From Hyphomicrobium sp. (GTDB lineage: Bacteria; Pseudomonadota; Alphaproteobacteria; Rhizobiales; Hyphomicrobiaceae), in contig JAFWGI010000015.1 of the NCBI GenBank assembly GCA_017512425.1, forward strand, positions 551,803 through 615,802: a stretch of DNA of 64,000 nt, in the 5' to 3' direction. The notes beneath the pieces were generated by a model. It did no database searches, was not told the origin of the DNA, and was given only the letters and a program-made list of their open reading frames with translations. Position 1 is the stretch's first letter. Each line of letters opens with the position of its first letter. A program made the position numbers and the translations under genes. This document shows positions 1 to 8,975 of the stretch, piece by piece.

Positions 1-508
1 TCTTCTGTTGCCGCTGTGCCGCGAAGCCGCCGACGGCAAAATCGGCATCTACCTGTTCGGGACCGATCGCGATGCGTTAACGCGCTCGGCGGCGAAGCTT
101 TCCGAAAGCACAGGCGGACGTCTAAATATCTGCGGCGCTGCGGCGCCTGCCATGAAATTTGATCCGTCAGGACCGGAAGCTGACGCCGCGCTCGACGCGA
201 TTGCGGAGTCGGGCGCGGGCTTGTGCTTCGTTGCGCTCGGCGCGCCAAAACAAGAGATATTCGCGGCGCGTGCGCTCGATCGCGGCATCAAAGCTGGGTT
301 CATTTGCGTCGGTGCGGGGCTGGATTTTCTCGCTGGCCGCCAGATCCGAGCGCCTCGGTTTATGCGGGACTACGGGCTGGAATGGCTGTGGCGCTTGTCG
401 CAAAATCCGCGCCGACTGGCTTCCCGCTATGCCAAGTGCGGGATCATTCTCATCGACATCTGGCTGTTTGGCCGGGGCCCGCTAAATGCCGGTGCGCGCC
501 GCTCATAG
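1..508 (+). CDS. WecG/TagA/CpsF family glycosyltransferase, 5' end outside window
   Basis: The frame is open from the left edge, so the N-terminus is missing; about 167 residues of a family usually near 250 are present. The visible part holds the conserved core GLCFVALGAPKQE, then ICVGAGLDFLAG, then RAPRFMRDYGLEW and a basic C-terminal tail. Known members transfer N-acetylmannosaminuronic acid or a related sugar to an undecaprenyl-linked acceptor at the inner face of the membrane during surface polysaccharide synthesis. A second member of the family lies at 13278-14129 in the same locus, so the two may add different sugars. The donor sugar cannot be read from the sequence. The family call is firm and the exact reaction is inferred. 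Confidence 0.85.
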   Translation, partial: LLLPLCREAADGKIGIYLFGTDRDALTRSAAKLSESTGGRLNICGAAAPAMKFDPSGPEADAALDAIAESGAGLCFVALGAPKQEIFAARALDRGIKAGFICVGAGLDFLAGRQIRAPRFMRDYGLEWLWRLSQNPRRLASRYAKCGIILIDIWLFGRGPLNAGARRS

Positions 509-648
509 CCGCCGGATGCGCGCACACTTGTCGACGCAACCGCGCCGCATGCCCGTCATCTCGATTGATTAAGGCTTAACGCCAAGGATGCGCCCTGGGT
601 CTTCATGTTGCGGTATAATTCGACCGATAGAATAGTGGCGCGGCGCAT

Positions 649-723
649 ATGGTGAATGTTTTGCTCGGCGGCGTGATCTTGCTGGCGGATGACGATACGG
701 ACGTGACGCATGTTTTTGGGTGA
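649..723 (+). other. Possible 24-codon leader ORF overlapping the next glycosyltransferase start
   Basis: An ATG at 649 opens a short frame (MVNVLLGGVILLADDD and onward) that stops with TGA at 721-723, just inside the glycosyltransferase starting at 710. The overlap could couple translation of the two. No good ribosome binding site or homology supports it as a real peptide. The rest of 509-709 shows no gene or clear terminator. Confidence 0.2.
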
Positions 724-1987
724 GGGCCAGTCGCGACGTTTGCGCAAGTTTGCGCGCCGCGCGCGTCGCGAAATTCTCAACGTTGCAATACCGCCTGCGC
801 GATCTCGGACACTCGATGCGACCGATAGGGTGCGCGTCGTCGGTCTCTTGTCGTCCGCATCGGGCATCGGAAATTCTGCGCGACTGAACGCCGCCGCATT
901 GAGATCCGATGGAGTTGCGGTTGAGGCGACGAACGTCGCAGCATACTTCTCAGCCGACGATGGTTTGCCGTTCGGCCCGGTTCAGGCGAGCGCGCAGGCG
1001 TCGGCCACATGCTCCATTTATCATCTCAACCCGCCGATGCTCGTGCGCGGATTTCTAGCGTCTGGTCTTCGCAGGTACTATGCGTCGTACAACATCGGCT
1101 ATTGGGCCTGGGAGCTTGAGACTGTTCCGCCGGAATGGCGCCGGGCAATCGACTATATCGACGCCATCCTCGTGCCGACACGGTTCTGCGCCGACGCCAT
1201 TGCAAAGGTGACACGCAAACCCGTTTTGGTCGTTCCGCACCCTGTTACTCAAGGCCACGCCGGACTAGTTCGACGGAGCGCGAACGACGGCGACAAGCCA
1301 TTTACGGTTTTCGGCGTCTTCAACTTCGGATCTTCGTTCGAACGAAAAAACCCTGTCGCGCTCATCAATGCGTTCAAGCTCGCCTTCGGTGTCCAAGAAC
1401 CAGCGCGACTGATCCTGAAGACAAGCGATGGCAGCAGGTACCCGGGAGATCTCGACCGCTTGAGGCGCGCGATCGGCGATCATCCGAATATTGAGGTCAT
1501 CGACGCGGTCTGGAGCGAAGCGCAGATGCAGCAAGCGTTTGCTGACGCCGACGCGTACATCTCATTGCATCGTTCAGAAGGCTTCGGGCTGAGTATAGCA
1601 GAAGCCATAATGCAGGAAACGCCGGTCGTCGCGACGGCCTGGTCTGGAAACATAGACTTCTGCCATCCATCGGCAACCTATCTTGTCGACTACAAGCTCG
1701 TCCCGTTTCGCGACGAGCATGGTGACTATTCAGAGATCACGGCCGCGCGCTGGGCAGAGGCATCGCCGGAACATGCGAGCCGGCTGCTACGGTCTATTTT
1801 CGAACGTCCGGCCGATGCGCGAGCAAACGCAATCGAGGCGCGTCAATATCTGGAGACGCATCTGGAACGCAGAACGTACATTGCGGCGCTTGAGCAGCTT
1901 AAGTCTTCGAGTGCTGTTGTTGCGGCAGCCGATCCAAAGCCACAGCCCACGGTCGCTGCAGCGGATAGCCAGGTTCAAAATCGATGA
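710..1987 (+). CDS. GT4-family glycosyltransferase
   Basis: A 425-residue cytoplasmic glycosyltransferase of the GT-B fold. After a basic N-terminus, an acceptor-side Rossmann domain runs to about residue 190. The donor-binding half follows, with the family EX7E motif in EGFGLSIAEAI and the context ETPVVATAWSGN that typifies GT4 retaining enzymes. It probably adds one sugar to a lipid-linked repeat unit. Its stop overlaps the start of the next gene by ATGA at 1984-1987, so it is translationally coupled to the polymerase-like membrane protein. The sugar specificity is unknown. The last 30 residues are Ala/Pro-rich and probably disordered. Confidence 0.85.
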   Translation: MFLGEGQSRRLRKFARRARREILNVAIPPARSRTLDATDRVRVVGLLSSASGIGNSARLNAAALRSDGVAVEATNVAAYFSADDGLPFGPVQASAQASATCSIYHLNPPMLVRGFLASGLRRYYASYNIGYWAWELETVPPEWRRAIDYIDAILVPTRFCADAIAKVTRKPVLVVPHPVTQGHAGLVRRSANDGDKPFTVFGVFNFGSSFERKNPVALINAFKLAFGVQEPARLILKTSDGSRYPGDLDRLRRAIGDHPNIEVIDAVWSEAQMQQAFADADAYISLHRSEGFGLSIAEAIMQETPVVATAWSGNIDFCHPSATYLVDYKLVPFRDEHGDYSEITAARWAEASPEHASRLLRSIFERPADARANAIEARQYLETHLERRTYIAALEQLKSSSAVVAAADPKPQPTVAAADSQVQNR

Positions 1988-3225
1988 TTGCAGCTACAAA
2001 AGGCCAGCGGACGAGTTTGGAAATGCGGGCCAACGATGACGCGCAGACGGCAAATCTTGCTGGCATCGTCATCATCGCGACCGTGCTCTTCAATGCCGTT
2101 CTAGCCATGATAAATGGTAACATCGTAGAGCTGAATTCCAACCACGTCATCGCGTCGGAGATGGTTCTGTTCGGCGCAGCGCTTATGCTTGCTTTGCGCC
2201 GCTATCGATCGGAAATGCTGCCGTGGTTCTTACTCATGTTTGTCGCTGGCCTTTTCGCCGTTCTCAGGTGGGCGGGGACCGGCGCGTTTGAGGCCAAGTA
2301 TCTGCGCGACGTTTTGCTTATCCCGGCATTTGTCATCCTTGGAATGACGGTTCAGCCCGAGCGGCTTGCGCGACCGATCCTGATCGTCGCGTTGATTGCT
2401 GTCGCTGTGATGCTGCTCGAAGCTTTTTTCCTGCCGCAGTATCGTGACCTGTTTAAGGTACAAGAATATTATATATCGACGCGCGACGTCGATCCTGCAT
2501 CGTTCTGGGACACGGAAGTCGGCCTATATCCGAGTGCCGTCCGCGAGGACCGCATGCTTCCGTTCGTCGATTTGCACCGCTTGTCGTCAGTATTCCTTGA
2601 GCCAGTATCGCTTGGGAACTTTTGTGCGATTTTGTTCGCGTATCTGCTTGCCTTCGGTAAACGCATACCCGGGAGAACATATCTGGTGCTCGCGGCGTCT
2701 GTTTTTGCGCTCCTTGTCGGCTGCGATGGGCGGTTGGCGATCGTCGGCATGATATTGATATTCGCGATTTCCTTGATCGCGCCGTTTTTGCCGAAGTTCA
2801 GCGTATTTCTGTATTTGCCGTTCAGTATATTGGCGGTCTGTGTGTTGACTTGGACGGCCGGATTTTCGCCAGACGGCAACGAGTTTCCGAACCGGTTGGC
2901 GCACACCGTAGCGCTTCTCGAAGCCTACGGTCCGATGGAATATCTCGGCCTGTCGGAACGATTTGCGGATCGAGCCGTCGATAGCGGCATCGCGTATTGG
3001 ATAGCGACGCAATCGGCTCTTGGCGTTGCGGTGACATGGATTTGGGTGATGTTCTCAGCACGCCAGAATACAGTTCCGCAGGTGCGCTACTTGCATGCAA
3101 TTGCGCTCTATCTGTCGATCACGATGCTCGTCAGCGCGTCATTCGCGAGCATCAAGACGGCGGCATTGATGTGGTTCATTCTAGGGGCATTGCAGAACGA
3201 CGTGCCGAGTCGTCTGCAGAAATGA
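1984..3225 (+). CDS. O-antigen ligase/polymerase-like polytopic membrane protein
   Basis: A 413-residue protein with many hydrophobic stretches (about ten predicted membrane segments) broken by one long hydrophilic loop around residues 155-205, the shape of Wzy polymerases and O-antigen ligases. Such proteins join undecaprenyl-linked repeat units on the periplasmic side. Sequence conservation in this family is low, so the call rests on topology and on the neighbours: a coupled GT4 upstream and a flippase facing it downstream. The start ATG overlaps the previous stop by four bases. The 3' end overlaps the 3' end of the convergent flippase gene by 50 bases, which is unusually long. Confidence 0.7.
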   Translation: MIAATKGQRTSLEMRANDDAQTANLAGIVIIATVLFNAVLAMINGNIVELNSNHVIASEMVLFGAALMLALRRYRSEMLPWFLLMFVAGLFAVLRWAGTGAFEAKYLRDVLLIPAFVILGMTVQPERLARPILIVALIAVAVMLLEAFFLPQYRDLFKVQEYYISTRDVDPASFWDTEVGLYPSAVREDRMLPFVDLHRLSSVFLEPVSLGNFCAILFAYLLAFGKRIPGRTYLVLAASVFALLVGCDGRLAIVGMILIFAISLIAPFLPKFSVFLYLPFSILAVCVLTWTAGFSPDGNEFPNRLAHTVALLEAYGPMEYLGLSERFADRAVDSGIAYWIATQSALGVAVTWIWVMFSARQNTVPQVRYLHAIALYLSITMLVSASFASIKTAALMWFILGALQNDVPSRLQK

Positions 3226-4741
3226 AGCGAATAAGCCGCGGTGCGAGACGATCGGCGGGGCTTGGCAGTAACGCGGTCGCCCGCATCAGTTCCGTCGCGT
3301 CATCTGCAGGCAGGCCGCCCAAGAGTTTCAGCATGAGGCCGTAGACGAGTGGTCCGCTGGCGATCGCGGCGAGAATGCCGGCCACGCCGCCGATGCCATC
3401 AGCAATGCCGTAGGCCGCAAGGCCCATGATTGCAGCGGCGAGCAGAATGATCGCCAGTCCGCGCAGCGGCACGTATGCTCCCAGGTATTTCGCCGCGTAC
3501 CATGCGCCAGCGCTAACGACGAACAATTGTATCGCAGCACGCGACAGAGCGGCGCCCGTCGGGCCGAACAGTGGAATAATTGTCAATCCTGCAACAATCA
3601 TCATGACCGCGCCGATCGCAGCGAAGTTCAGGACCACCCTGGTTCTTTCGAGCGATAAGAGGTAGATCGTCGAAATCGAGAATGACAACATGACGGCCGA
3701 CGCAACAAGCAGGATTACGGCCGCGGGTACTGACGGCGCAAAGCCAGTGCCGAAGAGCATTGGCAGCAGTTCACGCGAAATGGCGGCCAATCCAAAACAC
3801 GCCGGTGCAACCGCAAGCGCGAAAAGCCGTAAAACCATCGCATACGACGTCGTCAACTTTCCGCTGTCGTTCAAAGCCGCCTGGCGCGCAAAGAAGGGCG
3901 TTAATGCGCCGGTCAACAACATCGGGCCTTGGATGGCCATGTTCGAAAACGTCAGTGCAGCGGTGAATAGTCCGACGGCCTCGCTTCCAAGGCTGCGCTC
4001 AAGAAAAAAGACCTCCATGCGCGACCACGCGAATGCGGTGACTATGAAGCCAAACCACGCCTCGATAGCATAGCGGCGGATGCGTTTTTCCAGTTCGGGA
4101 TCAAGTTTGGCGCTGCTCGTGAGCATCGTGTGGGCCATCGCCGCCGGCACCACATATCCGAGGACGGCACCACAGAGTGCACCTGCGATGCCAAAGAACC
4201 ATGCGCCGATAAGCGTCGTCGCGACTTGCAGTCCAGCCGACAGAATCGCGATTAGCGACAGTTTCCGGAATTTGCCGAAGCCGCGCAGGCAGGCATTTGT
4301 AAAGTTGGCGAAGGATTGCGCGAGCACCGCAGCACCAATGATGCCCCAAAACAACGGCGCCGTCCGGTAGTTCACCGCATCGATATGCAGCACCGGTTGG
4401 TCGTGTGCCGCCGCCAGCCAGACCGCATAGCCAAAAAACGCGGCGGCGAGCGCAGAGTTAGCGATCGCGAAGGCACCGTAGAGGTTTGCGACGACGGCAT
4501 GCGGCGCCTGCTCATCACCATTGGCAGCGGAGGATGAAATGTAGCGCGTCAGCGTTCCTGGGACGCCTAAATCGCCGGCGAGCAATGCGAATGTGACGAC
4601 CCAAACGGCAAACGCAACGACGCCGGTTCCTTCGACGCCGAGAATGCGCGCAATGATGATCGTAGAGATCACGCCGCCCAATGTCGTCGCGAGGCCGGCG
4701 ATGGCGTTGGCGACCGAATTGCGTGCGAGGCGAGACGCCAT
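3176..4741 (-). CDS. Wzx-type polysaccharide flippase (oligosaccharide flippase family)
   Basis: A 521-residue membrane protein starting MASRLARNSVANAIAGLATTL, with about 12-14 hydrophobic segments spread over the whole length, as in the MOP-superfamily flippases. The start phrase (RNSVANxxxG, then ARILGVEGTG) is typical of these exporters. It would move undecaprenyl-linked repeat units across the inner membrane for the polymerase encoded next door. It is transcribed alone on the minus strand and diverges from the glycosyltransferase at 4936. The hydrophilic tail after about residue 480 overlaps the neighbouring gene in antisense. Confidence 0.85.
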   Translation of the reverse strand: MASRLARNSVANAIAGLATTLGGVISTIIIARILGVEGTGVVAFAVWVVTFALLAGDLGVPGTLTRYISSSAANGDEQAPHAVVANLYGAFAIANSALAAAFFGYAVWLAAAHDQPVLHIDAVNYRTAPLFWGIIGAAVLAQSFANFTNACLRGFGKFRKLSLIAILSAGLQVATTLIGAWFFGIAGALCGAVLGYVVPAAMAHTMLTSSAKLDPELEKRIRRYAIEAWFGFIVTAFAWSRMEVFFLERSLGSEAVGLFTAALTFSNMAIQGPMLLTGALTPFFARQAALNDSGKLTTSYAMVLRLFALAVAPACFGLAAISRELLPMLFGTGFAPSVPAAVILLVASAVMLSFSISTIYLLSLERTRVVLNFAAIGAVMMIVAGLTIIPLFGPTGAALSRAAIQLFVVSAGAWYAAKYLGAYVPLRGLAIILLAAAIMGLAAYGIADGIGGVAGILAAIASGPLVYGLMLKLLGGLPADDATELMRATALLPSPADRLAPRLIRFISADDSARRSAMPLE

Positions 4742-4935
4742 TTCGTAATTCCGAAGCTTAATGCCACAGCAACCTTGCTGGCGGCTGCCACCCGACCATA
4801 CACAATGGCGGCGGCATGAAAACGTGTCATGACGGCATGCCTTTGAGACTAGCGTTAATTCCGCGGGGGTGTACGCGCACCTGTGATTCTGACATTACTG
4901 GGCCATCGCTATCGATCCGTTTTGAAGGTCTTTGC

Positions 4936-5982
4936 ATGCTGCTCGTGGACTGGACGCATATGGCGCGGCGGGCGTCCGGCATCGAACGGATCACCAAAGA
5001 ACTTTTTTCTGCTGACGCTCTGGCGCCGCTCGCCGTCACGGCGGTTTCCGGACACGGCTCGCGCGCGGTGATGCTGGCGCAGCAGCAGTTCGTCTTACCC
5101 GCACGAGCGCTTGCCGACCGCCAGGCCGTGGCGCTCTTCCCCGGTTACCCGCCGTCGGTTCTGTTCTCGCGGATGAAGGACCGGACGGTGCTGTACGTCC
5201 ATGATCTTTTCTTGATCACGCGGCCGCATGATCTGAACGGAGCTGGAAAGTATTATCTGGCCCCGCAGTTCAAGCAGGCAATACGCCGGCTCAAGTATTT
5301 TCTGACCAACTCCGAGACGACCGCGAACGAGCTCGCAGCGTTTGTCGCGCCTGACGCGAATATACAGACGTATCGCCCGGCGGTGCGCAATGTCTTCGGG
5401 TTGACCGCAAACGCGGAGCCGCGCCGTTCAGACGCGCCGCTCGTCATTGGTACGGTCGCAACAATCGAGCCGCGCAAAAATCTGATTGCTGCGGCACGCA
5501 TTTGTGAGGCTGCGTCGGCTGTCCTACAGCGCAATGTCGAGTTCCTCGTTATCGGCCGGCAGGGCTGGGGTAATGATGCCTCTGTGCTTGGCGGGATGCC
5601 GCATGTGCGCTTGCTCGGTTATCTCGACGACGACGCGGCGCGGCAGGCGATCGGCCGCTTCGATGTATTTTTGACGGCGTCGCACGATGAGGGACTTGGG
5701 CTGCCTTTGCTGGAAGCGCAGTATGCAGGGCTTGCCGTTGCGGCGCCCGATAAGCCGGTTTTCCGCGAGGTGCTCGGCGCGTCTGGAACGTATCTCGATA
5801 CGAGCGATGTTGCAGCGTCTGCCGGCGCGTTGGCAGCGCTTGTAGCGAATCCGGGATGGCAAGAGCAAGCGACGGCTGCTGCTGCAAGCAACATCGCGCG
5901 GTGGAACGCGTTGGCAGCGCGCGACAAGGACGCGGTGATCGGTTTTCTAAAGTCTAGGATTGAGGCCGTCGCACTGAGGTAA
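4936..5982 (+). CDS. GT4-family glycosyltransferase (group 1)
   Basis: A 348-residue GT-B glycosyltransferase. I place the start at the ATG at 4936 because GAAGGT lies a few bases upstream and MLLVDWTHMARRASGIERI matches how such enzymes begin. The frame is open back to an ATG at 4816, but that start has no ribosome binding site and would add 40 residues without family character. The donor site shows TVATIEPRKN followed by the EX7E motif in HDEGLGLPLLEAQ. It probably adds a sugar to the exopolysaccharide unit. It lies 35 bases upstream of the GH5 gene and may share its transcript. Confidence 0.82.
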   Translation: MLLVDWTHMARRASGIERITKELFSADALAPLAVTAVSGHGSRAVMLAQQQFVLPARALADRQAVALFPGYPPSVLFSRMKDRTVLYVHDLFLITRPHDLNGAGKYYLAPQFKQAIRRLKYFLTNSETTANELAAFVAPDANIQTYRPAVRNVFGLTANAEPRRSDAPLVIGTVATIEPRKNLIAAARICEAASAVLQRNVEFLVIGRQGWGNDASVLGGMPHVRLLGYLDDDAARQAIGRFDVFLTASHDEGLGLPLLEAQYAGLAVAAPDKPVFREVLGASGTYLDTSDVAASAGALAALVANPGWQEQATAAAASNIARWNALAARDKDAVIGFLKSRIEAVALR

Positions 5983-6017
5983 AACAACGAGCATCACGGT
6001 TCAATGAGAGGAATGAC

Positions 6018-7055
6018 ATGCCTCGACTGATCACCCGCCGCTCTGCTCTGGCGGCCGTCGCCGTGCCAGCGATGTTGGCAACAAGCCGAGTTGCGAAAGC
6101 CGAAGTCGCCCGCCCTAAGGCCGGCGTCAATATTGCGGGCGCCGAATTCGGCCGCGTGCCGGGGCGGTACGGCACGGAATACACCTATCCCGGCACGCGC
6201 CATATCGACTATTTCGCGGGCCTCGGCATGACGCTGGTGCGGCTTCCATTTCGCTGGGAGCGGCTACAGCCGACGCTGTTTGGTCCTTTTGATGCGACGG
6301 AGCTCAAGCGTCTCACAGCATTTATGACGGCAGCCCGCAGTAAGAATTTGATCGTTGTTCTCGATCCGCACAACTATGCAAAACGCTACATCGCCGATGA
6401 CAGGTGGCGTGTCGAGCATCTGATTGGCTCGACCCAAGTGCCCCAAGCAGCGTTCGCCGACTTCTGGTCGAAGCTCGCGTCGGCATTTCGCGCCGATGAC
6501 GGTGTGTGGTTCGGACTGATGAATGAGCCTAATGACATAACTGTCGATGATTGGCTTGAGGCCGTGAACGCTGCGGTCGCAGCGATCCGTGCAGAACAAG
6601 CGCAAAACCTGGTTCTCGTTCCGGGCACCAACTGGACCGGTGCGCACTCCTGGCAGTCGTCCGGCAACGAGGCTATGGCTGGCGTGCGTGACACGGCCAA
6701 TAATTTTGCGTTCGAGGTCCACCAGTACTTCGACGCGAATTCGTCGGGCGGGTCGCCCGATGCGGTCTCGGCGACAATTGGGTCGGAACGGATTGCAGCA
6801 TTTGAAGCTTGGGCGCGTCGACACGGATTCCGGGCGTTTCTCGGCGAATTCGGAATTGCCGATAATCCGACAAGCCTCGCTGCGGGCCGAGATTTATTGC
6901 AAACCCTCGATCGCGGCCGCGATGTCTGGATCGGATGGGCGGCCTGGGCCGCCGGTCCAGGCTGGCCCGATGACGACAACTTTCTTCTTGAGCCGCGGCG
7001 CGACGGATCAATACGGCCGCAGATGCGCGTTTTGATGGAAGCGGCGCAAAACTGA
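6018..7055 (+). CDS. Secreted glycoside hydrolase family 5 (cellulase-like)
   Basis: A 345-residue enzyme. The N-terminus has a twin-arginine-like signal (TRRSALAAVAVPAMLATSRVAKA), so the protein is probably exported folded to the periplasm or outside. The GH5 catalytic residues are visible: the acid/base Glu in GLMNEPND near residue 172 and the nucleophile Glu in FLGEFGI near residue 277. GAGGAATGAC lies just before the start. A GH5 enzyme inside a polysaccharide locus usually trims or cuts the polymer made there, or a cellulose-like beta-glucan. The substrate is not known. It ends eight bases from the convergent membrane gene. Confidence 0.88.
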   Translation: MPRLITRRSALAAVAVPAMLATSRVAKAEVARPKAGVNIAGAEFGRVPGRYGTEYTYPGTRHIDYFAGLGMTLVRLPFRWERLQPTLFGPFDATELKRLTAFMTAARSKNLIVVLDPHNYAKRYIADDRWRVEHLIGSTQVPQAAFADFWSKLASAFRADDGVWFGLMNEPNDITVDDWLEAVNAAVAAIRAEQAQNLVLVPGTNWTGAHSWQSSGNEAMAGVRDTANNFAFEVHQYFDANSSGGSPDAVSATIGSERIAAFEAWARRHGFRAFLGEFGIADNPTSLAAGRDLLQTLDRGRDVWIGWAAWAAGPGWPDDDNFLLEPRRDGSIRPQMRVLMEAAQN

Positions 7056-7062
7056 CGACGCG

Positions 7063-8514
7063 TTATTGCGCGGATCGATCGCGGCGCGTCACGTATTCCA
7101 GCAGCTGACTCAAAACGCCTGAGGCGACGGCGTAAGCGGCAAAGATCGCAATGACGAATTCAACGCCGGAGCGATGGTCCCACCGCGTATAACCGGCGAC
7201 AACGCTATTGAATGCGATGACGTAGACGAACAATCCCATAAGCATCACGCATACCGGACGATCGACAATTGCCGGCGTTCGCCAGGCTTTGATTGCGCCA
7301 AGAAGCGCCAATCCGATCACGCTGATCCAGGCCACCATGCCGGCAGCATTTATGATCAGGGCAGACGCGCTGGTCTGCCAGAGTTCGTGCGCGACGGCGA
7401 TCATGCCGTGCTCATCGCGAATTTTGCGCCAGCGCGATAGATCTTCTTCGGATTTCTCGTTGAGGTCGAAGAGACCAAGATAACGCCCGGCAACCATCGC
7501 CATGCCGGGATTGCCGAGAATATTGACGGCGTCGGAGACGATCGAGCGCGCGTAGGCGAGGGGATGCGCCGCGACGAACGCCGTGAACTGTTTCGGCGTG
7601 ATCGTCATCGTCGCGCCTTCGAGGCCTTCGCGCTGCTGCTCAACGATCGCTTGAGGTGGCGGTACGCCGGCGATCAGTGCCACGCGTTCTGCGCGTGCCT
7701 GTAGGTTGGCGCCAAGCCCGCCGGCGCTCGCAGGCGATTGACTCGCGGTTGGCGCCATGAGTGCGATCGCGGTCCACAAGATCGCGGGCAGATATCCGAG
7801 GCCGATCAGGCTCGCCGCGACCGCACGGCCACGCGACACCGGCGAGACGTAATACCAAGCGAGCGCCGCCGCGATCAGCGGCAATAGAATGTAGACGTGC
7901 CTGCTGAATGTCACGATGCCGATCAGAAGCCCGGCAACCGCTGTCCACGTCCAAATATTGCCATCGCGGCGCAGGATTTGGGCGAGCGCGTAGCTACCGA
8001 TGATCAGCAGCGGATTGGATATCGTTTCCGAGACGAATGCGTGGGGATGAAAGATCGTTGCGGGCAGCAGCGCATACAGGATTGTCGCGGCCTTTGCTGA
8101 TGCCGGTCCGAACGTGTCGCGCGTCAGCCAATAGAGACATGCGAGCGCTGCGAGATACAACACAATGGATTGTAAAATAACGCCGTCAGGACCGGCGGCA
8201 GCGTAGGCCGGCAGCAGGAACATGTAGTCCCCTGGCGATCCCTGTGCGGCCATGACTGCCAGCGGGCCAGCGTCAGGCGGCGCGTTGAGGACGGCCTGGA
8301 CTTTTGCAAGACGGTCATGCGCACGGTCACCGAGCATGAATTTTGTGTGCGCGCCAGGCATCCAGAGCGCGAGCGCGACGTGCAAGATAAAGAACGCTGC
8401 GAGCAGCATCGGAAGGAACTGCTGCGACGTGGTTGACGATTGCGGCAAATCCAATTCTTGATCCATGTGCTGCGCTTCGATCAAAAAATTCAGCATATTA
8501 TCGGCCAAATCCAC
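7063..8514 (-). CDS. Polytopic membrane glycosyltransferase-like protein (PMT/ArnT type, tentative)
   Basis: A 483-residue protein with about ten to twelve hydrophobic segments and an early periplasmic-type loop (HTKFMLGDRAHDRLAKVQ) followed by GSPGDYMFLLPAY. This layout resembles the GT-C fold of protein-mannosyl and ArnT-like transferases, which use polyprenyl-phosphate sugars on the periplasmic side. No unmistakable catalytic motif is seen, so the function is inferred from topology and context. The start is uncertain: GTG at 8514, or ATG at 8496 or 8466; the last would begin MDQELDLPQSS. It faces the SMR-like gene and its upstream region overlaps that gene's leader. Confidence 0.55.
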   Translation of the reverse strand: MDLADNMLNFLIEAQHMDQELDLPQSSTTSQQFLPMLLAAFFILHVALALWMPGAHTKFMLGDRAHDRLAKVQAVLNAPPDAGPLAVMAAQGSPGDYMFLLPAYAAAGPDGVILQSIVLYLAALACLYWLTRDTFGPASAKAATILYALLPATIFHPHAFVSETISNPLLIIGSYALAQILRRDGNIWTWTAVAGLLIGIVTFSRHVYILLPLIAAALAWYYVSPVSRGRAVAASLIGLGYLPAILWTAIALMAPTASQSPASAGGLGANLQARAERVALIAGVPPPQAIVEQQREGLEGATMTITPKQFTAFVAAHPLAYARSIVSDAVNILGNPGMAMVAGRYLGLFDLNEKSEEDLSRWRKIRDEHGMIAVAHELWQTSASALIINAAGMVAWISVIGLALLGAIKAWRTPAIVDRPVCVMLMGLFVYVIAFNSVVAGYTRWDHRSGVEFVIAIFAAYAVASGVLSQLLEYVTRRDRSAQ

Positions 8515-8600
8515 CGCTTGCCGTGCTGCTTGTTACACCGGTAGGCGATACACCGGCATACATCGCCTGTGTGCAACAATCGTCGCAAGGATTCTTTGGA

Positions 8601-8975
8601 ATGTGGGCTAACGGCATCTTGAATTCGGCTAACGCCATCGCAATTCTCTTTTGCGTACTCGGGAATGTGACCGCAAACGTTGGCTTCAAGCGGATGGTGG
8701 AGACAGCCAACTTCGAGCCGACGCTCGCCAACGCCGCGGCGCTGGTAACCAATCCGTGGGCCTGGCTCGGCGGCGCGGGCAGCCTGCTGCTGCTTGGCAG
8801 CTATCTGTATGCGATCCGCAGCATGCCGCTCGGCGTTGCCTATCCGATAGCGACCAGTCTTGGCACTGTGGCGGTGGCGCTGGCCGGCGTGCTGATATTT
8901 TCCGAGAGCCTGCGGCCCAGCAACATCATCGGCATCGCGCTGGTCGTCACGGGTGTGCTTTTGATTTCGCGTTAA
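8601..8975 (+). CDS. Small multidrug resistance/EamA-like membrane transporter
   Basis: A 124-residue protein with four hydrophobic segments, the standard size of SMR transporters. The start ATG at 8601 follows AAGGATTCTTTGGA, a usable ribosome binding site; a longer frame upstream lacks one. The third and fourth segments carry PLGVAYPIATSLGTVAVAL and ESLRPSNIIGIALVVTGV, close to the SMR/ArnE-ArnF consensus. In polysaccharide loci such proteins are often flippase subunits for polyprenyl-phosphate sugars rather than drug pumps, and the adjacent GT-C-like gene would fit that role. The 3' end overlaps the convergent deacetylase gene by 29 bases. Confidence 0.75.
   Translation: MWANGILNSANAIAILFCVLGNVTANVGFKRMVETANFEPTLANAAALVTNPWAWLGGAGSLLLLGSYLYAIRSMPLGVAYPIATSLGTVAVALAGVLIFSESLRPSNIIGIALVVTGVLLISR

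Noticed and set aside
8433..8600. Longer N-terminus for the SMR-like transporter
   Set aside because: The 56 extra residues lack a ribosome binding site and would exceed the four-helix SMR size.
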